Shown here: positions 25,055-36,850 of the stretch, in pieces | Layout of the letters: every line of letters begins with the position of its first letter | How positions within the stretch are numbered: position 1 is the stretch's first letter | NCBI GenBank assembly: GCA_035578905.1 | Contig: JAQJVL010000147.1 | Span: 1,840,906-1,904,905, forward strand | Direction of reading: 5' to 3' | Length of the DNA: 64,000 nt | From: Stictocephala bisonia | Taxonomy: Eukaryota > Arthropoda > Insecta > Hemiptera > Membracidae | Program-made: the position numbers and the translations under genes | The notes under the pieces: model-generated | What the model saw: the letters and a program-made list of their open reading frames with translations, nothing else | Databases searched by the model: none | Told to the model about the DNA's origin: nothing

Positions 25055-26257
25055 CTGTTATTCGGCACATAAGTTGTGTGTACCCGAGTTTGAAGGTTAT
25101 TTACTAAGACACCAAGATGTCTATAACAAATTAAATGACATAATTGTTAACCTCGAATGATGGTTTGTGATGATAAATGCATTTTAAAATTTTATTATAA
25201 GTTTTTATCCTAGTTGGAACAAAAAGGTACAGGAATTTTATTTAGCTTTCACTCTGGATCAACTTTATACTTTTATTACTGAAAAACCCGCGAGTGTATC
25301 GCATTTATATTTTTATGGGTGATTCACAGGACTGATTTTCATTAGTTTCATAAATTTCACATTTTTTAGATTTCAAGAAAAAAGATCTTATCAATTTCCT
25401 GAAGCAACGTTTTCCTGGCTTCTGGACATCGTAATATTAATTACTTGGTCAATTTATCTTACGTAATTTTAGTTACGCTGTTATCATTATGCTATGTATA
25501 ATTACTTGGTCAATTTATCTTACGTAATTTTAGTCACGTTGTAATCATTATGATATGTATAATTACTTGGTCAATTTATATTACGTAATTTTAGTCACGT
25601 TGTAGTCATTATGATATGTATAATTACTTGGTCAATTTATATTACGTAATTTTAGTCACGTTGTAATCATTATGATATATATAATTACTTGGTCAATTTA
25701 TCTTACGTAATTTTAGTCACGTTGTAGTCATTATGATATGTATAATTACGATACATTACTTGTTTATGCGGAAGCAAATGAAGTGATTTTCAATTTATTT
25801 AAGTTAATAAAAAATAACCTTCAAATGACCAATTTATTAATTTATATAAGTTTAAATTTGCTGCATTTACTTATTCATATAACAGTAATGTATCGTTATT
25901 ATAATTTTCCTAAGGATTACAACCTAACCAGGAAATTGCAGAACTTTTTTCTTGAAAAATAAAATTTTTGAAATGTATCAAAAATAGTCCTGTCAACCAC
26001 TTACTAATACAATAACGAGTTTTCATAGTACTAAAAGTACAACGGTTATGAGCAATGAAAATTAGTTAAAATTCTGGTACTTTTTTGTTCCAACTAGGAT
26101 AAAAATTGTAAAAGTTCATAATACAATTTAAAAATGCTAAAATCATAATGTACAATAAAGCGAGTAAAACAATGGTGTAATTGGACTGTTTTTTGGCCTC
26201 TTAGTTTCTTAGTGAAAAATCTTCAGACTAGGGTACAAACAATTTCAGCGCCGACAG
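25055..26257. mobile_element. Palindromic MITE-like element, copy E (internally expanded)
   Basis: The left arm starts near TTCGGCACATAAGTTGTGTG then TACCCGAGTTTGAAGG. The right arm ends TCTTCAGACTAGGGTACAAA then CAATTTCAGCGCCGACAG. The inner arms pair as in copy C (CAATTTCCTGAAGCAACGTT on the left, AACCAGGAAATTGCAG on the right). It is longer than the other copies because a 61-bp segment of the left arm is repeated about five times at 25,440-25,745. The + frame at 25,738-25,962 is inside the element and is not a gene. Confidence 0.7.
25440..25745 (+). repeat. 61-bp tandem array inside MITE copy E, five units
   Basis: The unit TAATTACTTGGTCAATTTAT + CTTACGTAATTTTAGTCACG + TTGTAATCATTATGATATGTA is repeated with one to four differences per copy (CTTACG/ATTACG, TAATC/TAGTC). 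Other copies of the element (TTAATTGCTTGGTCACGTTG in copy D) carry the matching region once, so the expansion is local to this copy. Confidence 0.85.
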
Positions 26258-26284
26258 TGGTTGACTTTTTAGTGATTCATCCCC

Positions 26285-26960
26285 AAAGTGAAATGAAATG
26301 AAATAGTATTTTATTGCTTTTTGACAATATGTACATATTGTATAGCAAAAGTCATATTATTAATAATAATGATCCTACAAACTAATGATACATTATATGA
26401 TGGGATAAAATAACTATAATAATAATTTCAGCAAAGTTTAGTGAGGGAGTTCATTCGTTCACAGAGTAACGCATTCATTCACTACAAACACTTCTACAGC
26501 AATAACATTCATACAGGATCTCTCCCGAGCCGTCCGCAAATTAGGAGTCTGCTATAAATTCACCCACAGAATAACAAGCGAGAGCCACTAAGTAGCCTTT
26601 TAATCGAGACTTGAATTTGTTGAAATGTTGTTCCCTTTTAATATAATCTGGGAGAATGTTTAAAATTTTGACGCCTGCTACAGACGGTTTGCGTTCCAGG
26701 GCCGATGTACGGTGCCGAGCCACTCTAAAACTGTGACTACTTCTTGTTTCGTGTTGATGGATGTCGCTACCTCGTGTTAAATTACATTTGAATCTACAAT
26801 AGAGTGCAGTCTCCAAAATGTAATTGCAAGGCAGCGATAGCAAACCTAATTCCCTGAAGGACTGTTTGCATGACTCTCTAACTTTTAATTTGGAAATTAT
26901 TCGGATTGCTCTCTTTTGTAGCCGAAAGACTCTTCGAAGTTTGTCTAAGGAACAGCTACT
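26285..26960 (-). pseudogene. Non-LTR retrotransposon fragment, C-terminal end of ORF2
   Basis: Read on the - strand, the sequence encodes LRRVFRLQKRAIRIISKLKV and then, at 26,541-26,843, SLPCNYILETALYC..., SFRVARHRTSALE, AGVKILNILPDYIKRE and FKSRLKGYL. This is the usual tail of Jockey/CR1-type ORF2 proteins after the reverse transcriptase. The frame closes at a stop near 26,541. About 250 bases of 3' UTR end in a (TTTCA)n-type repeat (26,288-26,305 on the + strand). The RT core and endonuclease are absent, as expected for a 5'-truncated insertion. The end repeat resembles that of the larger element at 58,966. Confidence 0.8.
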
Positions 26961-27507
26961 TAGTAATCATTAGTTCTATTATATTCCATGCTACAAGAGT
27001 ATTATTTCTTTAGAAGTTTCTTTAGATTCATGTACAAATTGTGCAATTGTAGTTTACCGCAGATCTAGGGTTCAATAATAAAGAAAATCAGCAAACACAA
27101 CTGTAATATATCAACATTTAAGAATCAATGACTCAATGGATGCAGCAGATATTAAACAATAAAAAGATAAAAGTACAATCATTGATAGTAAGCATAAGAC
27201 AACAAAATAAAAGACAAACAAAGGAAGACAGCTGCAAAAATCATTATAAATATCTCTGCTACTCACTCAAGATCAATTATTAAACAATTCATCAGCAAAC
27301 CTAACAATAAAAATTGTTAGTAAACTATTAAATAGCTCGATTTTAAAACTGAAAAAGTATAAATAGAAATTTAAATATTAGCCAAAAATATAAGCCAAAA
27401 ATATTTATGTTTATATCAGTTTCATTATAGACATTGATTATGTTAATTAGATCAACCACAATGATAAAACTAAAAAACGAAAATGTAACAACAGTAAAGA
27501 AACCTAC
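26961..27507. other. Non-coding stretch, possible intron
   Basis: Nothing is recognised. If the 27,508 exon is real, this is the start of its downstream intron on the - strand. Confidence 0.4.
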
Positions 27508-27780
27508 TTGATGTGACCGGGGAGTGATGTGGCGGACCTGTCGTGCCGGCGCGGACTCACTTCCACACCCGGCTCCATCGTACGTCTGATAGAAAGATAA
27601 AGCGCAATAACTTTGGTCAACCGCGTTAAATATAAATAGGCTATTGAATTGTTGGCCAAACGATTGTATTGGGTAGTTTGGCACCAACGACCCGTTGAAC
27701 ACGTGGACATGCCAACATGGAGTAGACGTTCTCCCCTGGCGGGTTGTTGTGTCTGGGCCACTGACACACATAGGAGACAA
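27508..27780 (-). CDS. Candidate alternative first exon (start codon at 27,578)
   Basis: A GC-richer, CpG-containing block on the - strand carries an ATG at 27,578-27,576 in the context GTACG-ATG-G. It opens MEPGVEVSPRRHDRSATSLP, continues GHI, and reaches ATCAA just before a donor-like GTAGGT (27,507-27,502). The coding part is 71 nt, so it ends in phase 2. The exon at 33,821 also ends in ATCAA and in the same phase, which is what two alternative first coding exons of one gene would show. The upstream part (27,579-27,780) would be 5' UTR. No protein family is recognised and no downstream exon was located. An unspliced frame ends four bases past the exon. Confidence 0.35.
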
Positions 27781-28150
27781 AGGTCGATGTAATTAGTGAA
27801 ATCGAATTATATGGAAACAATCTAAATCGACGGGTGTAAAACAACCTATCATTAGGAGGAAAATACGAAGGGAATTTTATTTATTTCTATTTAAAAGAGT
27901 TTTGTATATTATTGTTCCTTAATACATCTACTTAAAAAACAGACTACTTACAATAAGTAAAAATAAATTAAACCGATTATATTCTACCATAATTTTCCTT
28001 TTTCCCATTTTTTATTAACTAACATTGTCTAAAACTACTGAGAAGTACATAGTTAATCGACTTCCGTACAAATAGGCAACTAACTGAATATTAATGATTC
28101 ATTTTTTTCTTTGTTTATCTACGCTAGAGTTATTTTTTATCTGAGTAAAA
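27781..28150. other. Non-coding stretch
   Basis: Nothing is recognised. On the - strand it would be the promoter-side flank of the 27.5 kb candidate exon. Confidence 0.4.
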
Positions 28151-28266
28151 TCATTAAGGGACAACTTTAAGGTTCAAACCCTTAAAGAAAATTTAGGAGG
28201 ACCTCCCGGGATTTGAACCCGTGACATCCTGAATATAAAGAAGAAGTGCTAACTAGTAGGCTTAAA
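28150..28266 (-). mobile_element. tRNA-derived SINE head or tRNA pseudogene
   Basis: On the - strand, ACGGGTTCAAATCCCGG forms a T arm with a canonical B box (GGTTCAAATCC), preceded by a D-arm-like CTAGTTAGCACTTC and followed by the acceptor-like GAGGTCCTCC. The anticodon arm is not intact. The segment continues into AAATTTTCTTTAAGGGTTTG, which looks like an element body rather than a tRNA 3' end. No CCA end, T run or second copy in the window was found. A tRNA-derived SINE is the best reading; a decayed tRNA gene is the alternative. Confidence 0.5.
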
Positions 28267-29216
28267 AATATTTAATAGTAGAAATGTTAACCAAATGTAT
28301 GATACATTCTTTAGTTACCACATTACACAACATTCAAAACCGGAAAATACATACATTAATCATACGTAAAGCCAGTCTTATTATACAAGTGAAAAGGATG
28401 TAATAATTTTAAATTTATCACTTATGTGATTGACATTTATTTATAAATTATTCAATAGTCACCAATAAAAATCGTTATCTATATGTAAATAAGATATATA
28501 AGTCTTGCAGCATTGCCAACACACGAGCCGGCAAACAAAAAATACTAGAAATATCAATTACTAAAAGTTAAAAAAAAAAAAATAAAAAAAAATAAATAAA
28601 AGTTCTATAGCTAAGAATAATTTTATTTGTTACCCACGTAAGTCCTATTTCTTGGGCTGTACTTGCCAATATTAATGATATTGATGTAACTGGAAAGCGT
28701 GTTGTTAGAGCTATAAAAGAGCTGGCTTCGAATTACTTTCAAGAATGAAAGTTGTCTTTTTACTAACTTTTGTAACTGATTTCCAATATGATTTTAATCA
28801 TAAATTAACATAATTTATGTTAATAATAATAATTTAACAGCATATAAACAATATACAAGTTATTATGTTCAGACCATCAAAAATAAAAAATTCAGGGTGA
28901 CATTTCAACTAAACCTATTGAATCTCAGTAGTGTGCTTACATATATTCGTCAATAGTGTACTTATGCTATTGATTTTTGGACGTCAATAAAACAAAATCA
29001 TAATAGTAAAAGTTCATGAAATAAGAGTGCTATTTCCAAACGTTGTTTTAAATTTTAATGAACATCTTAAATGTGGAACAAAACATAGGCAATTGTTTTA
29101 TAAATTTAGTGTTACAACATTCTCTCTTTAAGTCTTTAAAGTATACCAATTCAAATAACGGTGTCCAACTAACAAACATGTGTGAGAACGTTGTTCTGAA
29201 AATACAATTGTATTTG
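28267..29216. other. AT-rich non-coding stretch
   Basis: Includes an A-rich tract near 28,570-28,600. Nothing is recognised. The + frame at 29,058-29,270 runs into the 86-bp repeat and is not a gene. Confidence 0.5.
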
Positions 29217-29410
29217 TTGGTTCACCGAGATAAACAAATGGTGAAACAAATTTACACTGTTCAAAGGTGAGAATGTCTTTACTGAAATTACATTTGTATT
29301 TGTTGGTTCACCGAGGTAAACAAATGGTGAAACGAATTTACCCTCTTCAAAGGTGAGAACGTCTTTACTGAAATCACATTTGCATTTGTTGGTTCACCGA
29401 GATAAACTAA
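29217..29410 (+). repeat. 86-bp tandem repeat, just over two copies
   Basis: The units start TTGGTTCACCGAGATAAAC at 29,217, 29,303 and 29,389. The third copy breaks off after about 20 bases. A partial match (GAACGTTGTTCTGAAAATAC) precedes the first copy. Confidence 0.85.
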
Positions 29411-29493
29411 TATGCACTCTATACCAGTGAATAGATTACATCTCATTTAGTAACAATAATTATTATGTTCTACGTAGTACAATTATTAGTTCT

Positions 29494-32400
29494 TTAATTG
29501 ACTGATGAGGTAGTGAGCGGGACGATATGTTATTGCTACCAGTAGTTGTTAGGGGATCAATCATCATCACCACGACATTTAACTGACTGCTGAGTTAGTG
29601 AGCGGGACGGTGTGTTATTGCTCCAGTAGTTGTTAGGTGATCAATCATCATCACCACGACATTTAACTGACTGCTGAGTTAGTGAGCGGGACGGTGTGTT
29701 ATTGCTACCAGTAGTTGTTAGGTGATCAATCATCATCAACACAACGACATTTAACTGACTGCTGAGTTAGTGAGCGGGACGGTGTGTTATTGCTACCAGT
29801 AGTTGTTAGGTGATCAATCATCATCATCACCACGACATTTAACTGACCGATGAGTTAGTGAGCGGGACGATGTGTTATTGCTACCAGTAGTTGTTAGGTG
29901 ATCAATCATCATCATCACTACGACATTTAACTGACCGATGAGTTAGTGAGCGGGACGGTGTGTTATTGCTCCAGTAGTTGTTAGGTGATCAAACATCATC
30001 ACCACGACATTTAACTGACCGATGAGTTAGTGAGCGGGACGGTGTGTTATTGCTCCAGTAGTTGTTAGGTGATCAATCATCATCACCACGACATTTAACT
30101 GACTGCTGAGGTAGTGAGCGGGACGGTGTGTTATTGCTACCAGTAGTTGTTAGGTGATCAATCATCATCACCACGACATTTAACTGACTGCTGAGTTAGT
30201 GAGCGGGACGGTGTGTTATTGCTCCAGTAGTTGTTAGGTGATCAATCATCATCACCACGACATTTAACTGACTGATGAGGTAGTAAGCGGGACGGTGTGT
30301 TATTGCTCCAGTAGTTGTTAGATGATCAATCATCATCACCACGACATTTAACTGACTGATGAGTTAGTGAGCGGGACGGTGTGTTATTGCTCCAGTAGTT
30401 GTTAGGTGATCAATCATCATCACCACGACATTTAACTGACCGATGAGTTAGTGAGCGGGATGGTGTGTTATTGCTACCAGTAGTTGTTAGGTGATCAATC
30501 ATCATCACCACGACATTTAACTGACCGATGAGTTAGTGAGCGGGACGGTGTGTTATTGCTACCAGTAGTTGTTAGGTGATCAACCATCATCACCACGACA
30601 TTTAACTGACTGCTGAGTTAGTGAGCGGGACGGTGTGTTATTGCTACCAGTAGTTGTTAGGTGATCAATCATCATCACCACGACATTTAACTGACTGATG
30701 AGTTAGTGAGCGGGACGATGTGTTATTGCTACCAGTAGTTGTTAGGTGATCAATCATCATCACCACGACATTTAACTGACTGCTGAGTTAGTGAGCGGGA
30801 CGGTGTGTTATTGCTCCAGTAGTTGTTAGGTGATCAATCATCATCACCACGACATTTAACTGACCGATGTGTTAGTGAGCGGGACGGTGCGTTATTGCTC
30901 CAGTAGTTGTTAGGTGATCAATCATCATCACAACGACATTTAACTGACTGCTGAGTTAGTGAGCGGGACGGTGTGTTATTGCTCCAATAGTTGTTAGGGG
31001 ATCAATCATCATCACAACGACATTTAACTGACTGCTGAGTTAGTGAGCGGGACAGTGTGTTATTGCTCCATTAGTTGTTAGGGGATCAATCATCATCACA
31101 ACGACATTTAACTGACTGCTGAGTCAATGAGCGGGACGGTGTGTTATTGCTCCAGTAGTTGTTAGGGGATCAATCATCATCACAACGACATTTAACTGAC
31201 TGCTGAGTTAATGAGCGGGACGGTGTGTTATTGCTCCAGTAGTTGTTAGGTGATCAATCATCATCACCACGACATTTAACTGACTGCTGAGTTAGTGAGC
31301 GGGACGGTGTGTTATTGCTCCAGTAGTTGTTAGGGGATCAATCATAATCACAACGACATTTAACTGACTGCTGAGTTAGTGAGCGGGACGGTGTGTTATT
31401 GCTCCAGTAGTTGTTAGGGGATCAATAATCATCACAACGACATTTAACTGACTGCTGAGTTAGTGAGCGGGACGGTGTGTTATTGCTCCAGTAGTTGTTA
31501 GGGGATCAATCATCATCACAACGACATTTAACTGACTGCTGAGTTAATGAGCGGGACGGTGTGTTATTTCTCCAGTAGTTGTTAGGGGATCAATCATCAT
31601 CACAACGACATTTAACTGACTGCTGAGTTAGTGAACGGGACGGTGTGTTATTGCTACCAGTAGTTGTTAGGTGTTTAATCATCATCACCACGACATTTAA
31701 CTGACTGCTGAGTTAGTGAGCGGGACGGTGTGTTATTGCTACCAGTACTTGTTAGGTGATCAATCATCATCACCACGACATTTAACTGACTGCTGAGTTA
31801 GTGAGCGGGACGGTGTGTTATTGCTACCATTAGTTGTTAGGTGATCAATCATCATCACCACGACATTTAACTGACTGCTGAGGTAGTGAGCGGGACGGTG
31901 TGTTATTGCTACCAGTACTTGTGAGGTGATCAATCATCATCACCACGACATTTAAATGACTGATGCGTTAGTGAGCGGGACGGTGTGTTATTGCTACCAG
32001 TAGTTGTTAGGTGATCAATCATCATCACCACGACATTTAACTGACTGCTGAGGTAGTGAGCGGGACGGTGTGTTATTGCTACCAGTAGTTGTTAGGTGAT
32101 CAATCATCATCACCACGACATTTAACTGACTGCTGAGTTAGTGAGCGGGACGGTGTGTTATTGCTACCAGTAGTTGTTAGGTGATCAATCATCATCACCA
32201 CGACATTTAACTGACTGCTGAGTTAGTGAGCGGGACGGTGTGTTATTGCTACCAGTAGTTGTTAGGTGATCAATAATCATCACCACGACATTTAACTGAC
32301 TGCTGAGGTAGTGAGCGGGACGATGTGTTATTGCTACCAGTAGTTGTTAGGTGATCAATCATCATCACCACGACATTTAACTGACTGCTGAGTTAGTGAG

Positions 32401-32891
32401 CGAGATGGTGTGTTATTGCTACCAGTACTTGTTAGGTGATCAATAATCATCACCACGACATTTAACTGACTGCTGAGTTAGTAAGCGGGACGGTGTGTTT
32501 ATTGCTACCAGTAGTTGTTAGGTGATCAATCATCATCACAACGACATTTAACTGACTGCTGAGGTAGTGAACGGGACGATGTGTTATTGCTACCAGTAGT
32601 TGTTAGGTGATCAATCATCATCACCACGACATTTAACTGACTGCTGAGTTAGTGAGCGGGACGGTGTGTTATTGCTACCAGTACTTGTTAGGTGATCAAT
32701 AATCATCACCACGACATTTAACTGACTGTTGAGTTAGTGAGCGGGACGATGTGTTATTGCTACCAGTAATTGTTAGGTGATCAATCATCATCACTACGAC
32801 ATTTAACTGACTGCTGAGTTAGTGAGCGGGACGGAGTGTTATTGCTCCAGAAGTTGTTAGGGGATCAATCATCATCACAACGACATTTAAT
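29494..32891 (+). repeat. 85-bp satellite array, about 40 copies
   Basis: The unit reads GACATTTAACTGACTGCTGA, GTTAGTGAGCGGGACGGTGT, GTTATTGCTACCAGTAGTTG, TTAGGTGATCAATCATCATC, ACCAC. Length alternates between 85 bp (GCTACCAG) and 84 bp (GCTCCAG). Other diagnostic sites are GGTGATCAA versus GGGGATCAA, CACCACGAC versus CACAACGAC, and CTGCTGAG versus CCGATGAG. Variants are clustered: the GCTCC/GGGGATC/CACAACG type occupies about 30,960-31,630 and returns at the right end, while GCTACC types dominate 31,640-32,800. The ATCATCATCACCAC part is itself a trinucleotide-like run and gains or loses units. No frame is conserved. Confidence 0.95.
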
Positions 32892-33520
32892 AATTTGTAG
32901 CAGTAAATTTTACTAGTATTCACAACAAATAGCCAAAACAAAAAAGTATAACTCTATATAATATTGTATTTATTTCATTAAGAAAGCTGCACTTAAAATG
33001 AATTATGTGTATTGATGCAAAAGTGTACGTTAAAAGGAGGCCATATTTTATTTTTGTTAATATTTTTTATTACAAATTTACCTTCATGAATAAAAAATCA
33101 CCTTAAGTGAATGTCTACCTGGACGGACCTAGACTCTCATTTTATAAAGGAAGTTACTTTCGAAAATGTATTTTAACCCTCTGAACCTCACTTACATGCA
33201 TTTTAATTATTTTTGTTTACTTTTTCCCCTATGAAAGGTTATTAATGTTTTAAATCCTTTCATAGTAACTAACAGCCCCGCCAATAACAATGGCAAACAT
33301 TTGATTTGGTGTCCGAAATTCTCTCATTGAGAAACATCTTTGTATGCAAATCCCAGCCTTCCTTATCCCGAGATGTCGATCTGGACACTCTTTTACTCTC
33401 GGTTGTTGAAAATATTTGAATAGAAAGGGAGGAAGGAGCAAATGAAAATGAACTACTAAAAGTTGTAAAGGTTAACGTTAAAACTTTCCCTTAACCCCAC
33501 AATCAGATGTTTTATATATT
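32892..33520. other. AT-rich non-coding stretch
   Basis: Nothing is recognised. The - frame at 33,250-33,441 lacks support. Confidence 0.5.
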
Positions 33521-33795
33521 ATCCCACAGAGAAAAAATAAATAGATGTCGCCTTCTTATGGCCACAGAAAACGCCTCAGTTGCCGTTATTACAACTAATG
33601 TACACCTTTATACATATGTAGTAATAACTAATACATTTATCCTTAAGTATTTGGAATGAATAAGGGAGGGACTGACAAGGTCCTGGCCTTGACATCGCGT
33701 AAAATTGGAAAATTAACTACTTGACAGACTAACTCGACATATTTAGCGAACTATTGGATGTTTATTTCTTCTCTGTGATCGTCCACAGTCAGTTA
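33521..33795 (+). repeat. Dispersed repeat family R2, copy 1
   Basis: Segments such as CCTTCTTATGGCCACAGAAA, CAACTAATGTACACCTTTAT and GGGACTGACAAGG match the reverse complement of 51,430-51,720 in the same order. No termini or coding frame are clear. Confidence 0.55.
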
Positions 33796-33820
33796 ATAAA
33801 AAAGAGAAGTGGAGACTTAC

Positions 33821-33898
33821 TTGATGACAGTTTGGGTTGTAGTCATAGTGAATTTTGGAAAATCACTGCCTCTGTTTCATTCCAGTCCACCTTGAGCC
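33821..33898 (-). CDS. Candidate first coding exon (start codon at 33,846)
   Basis: On the - strand a 78-nt segment is bounded by an acceptor (GTTTTAG just before 33,898) and a consensus donor GTAAGT (33,820-33,815). All three frames are closed upstream of an ATG at 33,846. From there the sequence encodes MTTTQTVI and ends ATCAA in phase 2. An internal exon holding the end of the 5' UTR and the start codon is the natural reading. The ending and phase match the 27,508 exon, suggesting both join the same downstream exon. Upstream non-coding exons could be those at about 39.3 and 50.8 kb. The protein is not identified. Confidence 0.4.
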
Positions 33899-36711
33899 CT
33901 AAAACAGAATCGAATAATTAGTTGTACACATTGTTTTCAAGAACAATCAAGGAGATATTTTATAATTACAATTAAATTTTTAAAGTGCGTGATTATTGTT
34001 TTACACAAGTAAGCAATATAAGTCTACCCCTTTCAGGGTATACGGTTGTTTATATATTATGGATATCCCATAACTGGATACAGAAACTATAGTTATCTGA
34101 GAAAAGAAAAAAGAAAGAAAATCGGTCTAGTCGATGTGATTTGGGTGGATAAACCCATAGATCGGTATAACTTCAGGAATCGGGCATTGACAATGTGAAA
34201 CTCTAGATCTATGTTTCAACACATGTAATTAACTTTTGCGCATGTTACAACATGAAATAAATGTTTAACCATGCAAAATCAGGAACAAGTCTTGCCGTTA
34301 AAAAGTTAAAGTTACAAAACTTTAAATAAAGTTAGACTTATTTTAGCAGGCGAAGTTAGGGCTAATAAGCTCTCTCTAACAATTAACCTGGGAAGTTATG
34401 TAGTATTTACGATGGAATAATGAATTATGCTCTCGTGGGAGGAGCCATAATAGGACCCACGTGTCAATAACTACGACTGTGTCATACTGTCGGATTCAAT
34501 AGCAATGTACTCGAGCTTGAACCTCTGTTACAAAATAAATATTCATCCGACTTCGTTGGGTTGTACACCAACATTTAGCTTATATAATGTAACGTAATAT
34601 CATATAGCTTACATATTTTTTTGAAGACTTTAGGACATTTTTATAGGGGGTAGAATAAAATAATAATAATAATAATTAAAAAAAGGACATGTAGCACTTT
34701 TAGAGTAAAGCTCAACTTCAAACATTTCTAAAACAAAAACTACTTAAGATAAGTCAGTAAAACTTTAACCACACATAAAGAAAGTTTTTTGTAGTCTATC
34801 CAAATTCTAAAATTTTTACTCTTTTAAAATACTTTTCGTTGTAATTTTTGTAAATCCTTGCAAAAATTGGCTGATTATACAAACTTCCAAACGGTTCAAA
34901 AATACCGCATTGAAAAATAAAGTAAGATTATAAAGAAGGTCTTCCTAGTAAGCAAAAAGAATATAAAATATGTTTGTTTCCGGCACGGAGACAAAACAAA
35001 GCTTTTAAGCAATTTACTTAGAAAGGCACGTGCATGATTTGTAGCATAAAACATAATATAGACATACATTTATATTTTAAAAATACATTTGTTACAAGGT
35101 AGATAGATACCTAACAATCTGCATTTTAGTATGAATTTAACTGGACTTAAATTGTACACAGTTGAAACTTTTACAAACATGTTATAAACAGGTACCTTTT
35201 TAAACACAGGCCTGTATTTAATTGGCCTAAATGTACACACGAATTTACCAAGAAGAAATGTTTATGTAATTATCGATTCTACTAATCCACCATCACTAAT
35301 CGTTAGTTATCACAAATGTCCATAGTTAAACTGAAGTAAAGAAGTATTCAACTATTAAGTACATATAAAATGTTCAATTGGTAAAATACGTAATTAAGTA
35401 TAAATTAGTTAAAATTCTACTGAAAATTGTACACTACTTTTTTATGTGACTCTGTGACTAACCAAACCAAAATACAGTCCAATATATTTGTAAATATTCT
35501 AGTTCCATTTTATTTGTATTCTTTATACTCAAATTTCGAATTTGACCAAACAAAGTTTTTAAGTATACCTGTAACTAAGTGTAAAAAAGTCTAATATCAA
35601 AGCAAATCTTGCAATATTGTTGATAAAGATGCAGGAAATGAGGAGATGTTGTTTATGTACTGATGGAGGTTTCCATCTCAGGATTGAGTTGTGATACGCA
35701 CGGCAGGAGGCTTAGTTGTTTCATAAGGGGGTCCAGAAGATAGGCGCAAGTATAAAAACACCTACGGCAATTTTTTATTATTGCCTTCTAAAGCAATTTA
35801 ACTTCTTATATTCAAATTAAATACGAAAATATCGTCAGTAATTAACGTACAATCAAATAAAATGATTTCATTAACCTACGAGAAATTTCTACTTAAAGGT
35901 CAAGCCACGCCAACTCACACTTTAAGTTCTGAAAGATACGTTTGAGGTTTAATTTTTTACTGTAAATTTACAACATTTAAAATCTCTAAATAAAAATGCA
36001 TTTAACTTTAGAATTTACACCACCTTAAATGAATTTACGTTCAGTGTTGAATTAACTCCGATAGCAGTTTGAATTAAATTACCATAATGTTTTCCATGAT
36101 TAATTATTTTAGTATTTTGATTTAACTGTTATTTTATGAAACCAAATATACAAGAATTGCAGTATGTTTAAATATACAAGAATATGCAGCTTGTTTTAAA
36201 TTAACTTTGCACCTATCAGTTTAAATATAAAGGAATTTTCGAAACGAACTTGATGATTTGTTTTATAAGAGAATAGCTTACACCAAATAATTTTTAATTC
36301 AGGCTTATACTCTTTGGTGTAGGTAGACTCTCTAATATGCTTAGTGTGAGTGGCAGAGTGTGTCTTCAACGTTATCTACTATGGCATATTAAAGTATTCA
36401 TATAAATCATAGACAGTTGTATGTATGACAGTGAAAAACTATAGCTAATAAATAGTTTAGACTTACTTTATATTTAGAAGTATCGTTTTTGTGTATCTGA
36501 GAAAAATTATAACTTTTAGTGAAAATAACAAAAACGTATGAGTTAAAACAATTCAGTAATTAATTTGTTTCAATCTGAATGTGCCTTTTTTTTAGTAAAC
36601 ACTTGTTATTTATTAATCACATGATGATAACTTCCTTTTATAGTGTCATTTAAAATTTTAAATCTAGGGTTATAGAAGAAAAACTTAACGTCTAAACTTC
36701 AAAATTATAGA
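33899..36711. other. Non-coding stretch, probable intron
   Basis: No gene or repeat is recognised over 2.8 kb. The sequence is AT-rich, with moderate GC near 34,430-34,570 and 35,630-35,750. Confidence 0.45.
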
Positions 36712-36850
36712 ATACTAAGTCTAAACAATCATGGAAGTATTTTAAATACTAAGTCTAAACAGTCATGGAAGTATTTTAAATACTAAGTCTAAACAGTCAT
36801 GGAAGTATTTTAAATACTAAGTCTAAACAGTCATGGAAGTATTTTAAATC
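36712..36850 (+). repeat. 34-bp minisatellite, four copies
   Basis: The unit is ATACTAAGTCTAAACAGTCA + TGGAAGTATTTTAA. Copies are nearly identical (one CAATCA variant), so the expansion is recent. Confidence 0.9.

Noticed and set aside
29494..32891. CRISPR-like regularly spaced repeats
   Set aside because: Units are contiguous tandem repeats with no unique spacers, in a eukaryotic context.
35630..35700. Short Cys-rich + strand peptide (MQEMRRCCLCTDGG) suggesting a zinc-finger exon
   Set aside because: It closes after about 20 codons and no further Cys/His ligands or splice support are present.
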